From DSNY01 sp964539745 (lineage in GTDB: Bacteria; Pseudomonadota; Gammaproteobacteria; Burkholderiales; Burkholderiaceae_F): a stretch of 26,995 nucleotides of DNA. Shown here in pieces: positions 24,488 through 26,995 of this stretch. The stretch lies in contig CAZIJU010000045.1 in the NCBI GenBank assembly GCA_964539745.1, positions 1 to 26,995 on the forward strand, written 5' to 3'. The position numbers and the translations under genes were made by a program. How positions within the stretch are numbered: position 1 is the first letter of the stretch; the number at the start of each line of letters is the position of its first letter. Below the pieces are notes generated by a model. The model made no database searches, was not told the DNA's origin, and saw only the letters and a program-made list of their open reading frames with translations.

Positions 24488-26590
24488 TTGAATCCGGATT
24501 GGTCGACCGACCCCGCCGTGTGGGCCTACGGCTTCGCGGCGTTGGGCTTTGGCGCGTTTTCGATGCACCTCGTGCTCGGGCGGCGCGGCGCGGGCGTGGG
24601 CGCGCTGCTGCTCGCGGCAGTCGTGCTTCAGGCGCTCTGGGCAGTTGCCTCGGCCCTGTATGCAGCCGCGGCGAACCCGTTTGTCTGGAAGCTTGCCGGC
24701 ATCTTCGACGGGCTGCGCTATGCGGCGCTGCTGTCCTTTCTGGTTCTCGTTCGCGCGCGGGGCGAAGGCAGCACGGGACCGGCTGGCCCCTCGGCTCGAT
24801 CGCGTCACGTCCAGGCCGCCGTCTTGTCGATCGCGGTCGTCGCCGTTCATCTTTTCGTCCCGCCGCCGGCCACGGGTGCGATGCAGGGCATCACGCCGGT
24901 CCTTGCGTTGCTGATGGGCGCCAGCGTGACCGGGCTGGTGCTGGTCGAGCAAATCTACCGCGGCACGCCGGAACTCGTGCGGTGGAACATTCGCCCGCTG
25001 TGCGTGGCGCTGGCCGCCGTGTTCGGCTACGACCTCGTGCTGTACTCGGAAGCGGCATTGTTCCGGGAGGTCGACACGACGCTTTGGGCCGTGCGGGGGT
25101 TGGCCCACGCGCTTGTGATTCCCATCCTCGGTCTGGCCGCTGCGCGCAACCGCGACTGGCAGTTCGACGTCGCGCTGTCGCGCGGGATCGTGGCTGGATC
25201 CACCGCACTGATCGCTTCGGGCGGCTACCTGATCGCGGTGGCGGCCGTCGGCTACTACGTGCACTACTTCGGCGGAAGCTGGGGCAAGGCGCTCGCCGCC
25301 GTCGTGCTGTTCGCCGGGCTGCTCGGACTCGTCGTCGTCACGGTTTCCGGGACCTACCGGGCCAAACTGCGCGTTTTCATCGGCAAACACTTCTTCCCTT
25401 ACCGGTACGACTATCGCCAGGAGTGGCTGTCGTTCACGCGCACGCTTTCGGACCCCGGCACGCCGGGCTCGATCCAGGAGCGCAGCATCCGTGCGCTTGC
25501 CGACCTGGTCGAGAGCACCGGCGGCGCGCTGTGGATGCGCAGCGACGGCGCTTCCGCGTACGTGCAGGTCGCGCGCGTCAATCTGCCCGCGAGCGATCAT
25601 GCGGAGGCGGCTTCGGACTGGCTGGCTTCGTTTCTCGCAGCCTCCGGCTGGGTCATCGACTTGCACGACCTGCGCACGGATCCGGCCAGATACAAGGCCG
25701 AACGGGTGCCGGTATGGCTTGCGCAGATCCGGGGTGCGTGGCTGGTCGTGCCGCTGTTCGACGGCGAGGGGCTGCTCGGCTTCGTCGTGCTGGCCGAGCC
25801 GCGCGTGCACTTCGAGATCAACTGGGAGGTGCTCGACCTGCTGAAGACGGCCGGGCGCCACGTAGCCAGCTATCTCGCGCAGGCGCGCGCGACGGAGGCG
25901 CTGCTGGAGGCGCGCAAATTCGATGCGTTCAACCGGATGTCGGCTTTCGTCGTGCACGACCTGAAAAATCTGGTCGCGCAGCTTCAACTTCTGTTGAGAA
26001 ACGCGGAACGCCACCGCGCGAACCCGGACTTCCAGCGCGACATGCTGGCCACCGTCGAACATGCGGTCGGGCGGATGAACCATCTGATGCAGCAGCTACG
26101 GTCGGGCGTGGCGCCGGTCGAAAATCCCCATCCCGTCGAGCTCGGTGCGATCGCCGCACGACTACGGCAACGATTCGGCACTGACGGGCGGGGGATCTCG
26201 TTCGAGGTCGAGGCCGGCCTGACGGTCCGAGGTCACGAAGATCGGCTGGAACGCGTCGTCGGTCATCTGCTTCAAAACGCCATCGATGCCTCGGGCGATA
26301 ATCCGCTGATTCGCTTGCGCATCCGTCGCGATGGCCCCGACGTGATCATCGAGGTCGCGGACCGGGGCATCGGCATGACCGCCGAGTTCGTGCGCGAGCG
26401 TCTGTTCAAACCGTTCCAGTCGACCAAGCACGCCGGCATGGGCATTGGGGCCTACGAGAGTCAGCAATACGTCGCCAGCGTCGGCGGCCGCATCGAAGTC
26501 GAGTCGGCGCCAGGTGTCGGAACCACGGTGCGTGTGCGCCTGCCGGCGATCATCGCTCAGGGTGAGGTCGCGGCCGGGGAGGCGGCGTGA
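24488..26590 (+). CDS. prsK: PEP-CTERM system sensor histidine kinase PrsK, 700 aa
   Basis: About eight N-terminal membrane helices (residues ~10-300) are followed by a GAF-like region (~330-470), a phosphoacceptor helix with H490 in VVHDLKN, and an HATPase domain with HLLQNAIDAS (N box), DRGIGMT (G1), FKPFQSTK and GMGIGAYES (G2). This layout matches PrsK of exosortase loci, which is thought to phosphorylate PrsR to control PEP-CTERM protein genes with sigma-54. The start is a TTG at 24488, chosen because family members begin a few residues before the first helix; a GTG ten codons later is an alternative and neither has a clear ribosome site. The stop overlaps the prsR start (GTGA, 4 bp). Confidence 0.92.
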   Translation: MNPDWSTDPAVWAYGFAALGFGAFSMHLVLGRRGAGVGALLLAAVVLQALWAVASALYAAAANPFVWKLAGIFDGLRYAALLSFLVLVRARGEGSTGPAGPSARSRHVQAAVLSIAVVAVHLFVPPPATGAMQGITPVLALLMGASVTGLVLVEQIYRGTPELVRWNIRPLCVALAAVFGYDLVLYSEAALFREVDTTLWAVRGLAHALVIPILGLAAARNRDWQFDVALSRGIVAGSTALIASGGYLIAVAAVGYYVHYFGGSWGKALAAVVLFAGLLGLVVVTVSGTYRAKLRVFIGKHFFPYRYDYRQEWLSFTRTLSDPGTPGSIQERSIRALADLVESTGGALWMRSDGASAYVQVARVNLPASDHAEAASDWLASFLAASGWVIDLHDLRTDPARYKAERVPVWLAQIRGAWLVVPLFDGEGLLGFVVLAEPRVHFEINWEVLDLLKTAGRHVASYLAQARATEALLEARKFDAFNRMSAFVVHDLKNLVAQLQLLLRNAERHRANPDFQRDMLATVEHAVGRMNHLMQQLRSGVAPVENPHPVELGAIAARLRQRFGTDGRGISFEVEAGLTVRGHEDRLERVVGHLLQNAIDASGDNPLIRLRIRRDGPDVIIEVADRGIGMTAEFVRERLFKPFQSTKHAGMGIGAYESQQYVASVGGRIEVESAPGVGTTVRVRLPAIIAQGEVAAGEAA

Positions 26591-26995
26591 ACGACCCGCG
26601 CAAACCGCTGCTGATCGTCGAGGACGATCCGGCGCTGCAGACGCAGATGAAATGGGCGTTCGACGCCTACGAGGTCGCCGTGGCATCGGACCGCGAATCC
26701 GCGCTAGCGCAGGTGCGGCGGCTCGAGCCCGCGGTGATCACGCTCGATCTGGGTCTGCCTCCGCTGCCCGACGAGCCGACCGAGGGGCTCGCCACACTCC
26801 AGCAGATCCTGACGCTGCTGCCGGATGCCAAGGTGATCGTGCTCACGGGCCAGAACGATCGCGCGAACGCGCTTCAGGCGATCGCGCTCGGCGCCTACGA
26901 CTTCTACGCCAAGCCGTTCGAGCCGGAAATCCTCGGGCTGACGATCGAGCGCGCGTACCGCGTGCACGAGCTGCAGGAGGAGAACCGGCGGCTGC
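26587..26995 (+). CDS. prsR: Response regulator PrsR, N-terminal part, cut by window end
   Basis: The GTG at 26587 overlaps the prsK stop by 4 bp. The 136 visible codons encode a complete receiver domain: acidic pair in IVEDDPAL (12-14), phosphoacceptor D54 in ITLDLGLPP, T87 in VLTGQND, and K109 in YAKPFEP, followed by a helical linker. In the PrsR family an AAA+ sigma-54 activator domain and a Fis-type DNA-binding domain follow; they would lie beyond the window. It is the cognate partner of PrsK. Together they mark the left border of a PEP-CTERM/exosortase regulon. Confidence 0.9.
   Translation, partial: MNDPRKPLLIVEDDPALQTQMKWAFDAYEVAVASDRESALAQVRRLEPAVITLDLGLPPLPDEPTEGLATLQQILTLLPDAKVIVLTGQNDRANALQAIALGAYDFYAKPFEPEILGLTIERAYRVHELQEENRRL

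Noticed and set aside
24467..26083. 538-codon open frame on the minus strand
   Set aside because: It is antisense to prsK, whose kinase motifs are complete; the composition is typical of a shadow frame.

Overview
The window is a high-GC accessory polysaccharide locus. It probably comes from a betaproteobacterium of the kind that carries the PEP-CTERM/exosortase system. The basis is the right edge, where a PEP-CTERM-type polyprenyl-phosphate sugar transferase (22987-24372) is followed by the sensor kinase prsK and the start of the response regulator prsR. In known genomes this trio belongs to the exosortase-A exopolysaccharide cluster. No ribosomal or core metabolic gene is present to fix the taxon.

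Layout. 1-437: insertion-sequence debris, with four tandem ~23-26 bp repeats abutting a truncated transposase N-terminus. 437-3044 (minus): an asparagine-synthase-like amidotransferase and a small secreted TPR protein. 3343-4749 (plus): an ATP-grasp ligase whose stop codon directly abuts the stop of a convergent class III aminotransferase (4750-6192), which is coupled to a FemAB/CelD-like acyltransferase (6189-7379) and followed by a Wzx-type flippase (7548-9014). 9297-11609 (minus): a lipoprotein with six Ig-like repeats and a C-terminal domain resembling a lectin fold. 11929-12891 (plus): a lone GT2 glycosyltransferase. 22046 down to 12926 (minus): one tightly packed eight-gene operon in the order C-methyltransferase, SDR, cytidylyltransferase, PIG-L deacetylase, DUF4910 protein, GT2, second flippase, pyruvyl transferase. 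22047-22986: a long non-coding leader with a REP/MITE-like inverted repeat and two adjacent small palindromes. 22987-end (plus): sugar transferase, prsK, prsR.

How it may work together (inference). The sugar transferase loads the first sugar phosphate onto the lipid carrier. The GT2 enzymes extend the unit, and the operon supplies a nucleotide-activated, probably CDP-linked and C-methylated sugar together with pyruvate ketals. Two flippases could export two repeat units. The left arm (amidotransferase, ATP-grasp, aminotransferase, FemAB-like acyltransferase) looks like a set for attaching an amino or acyl group to the glycan. PrsK/PrsR would couple polymer production to PEP-CTERM protein expression. 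The exosortase, polymerase and chain-length genes are not in the window and would be expected to the right. The less familiar parts are the CDP-sugar module that lacks a recognisable 4,6-dehydratase and the amide-forming module in the left arm.
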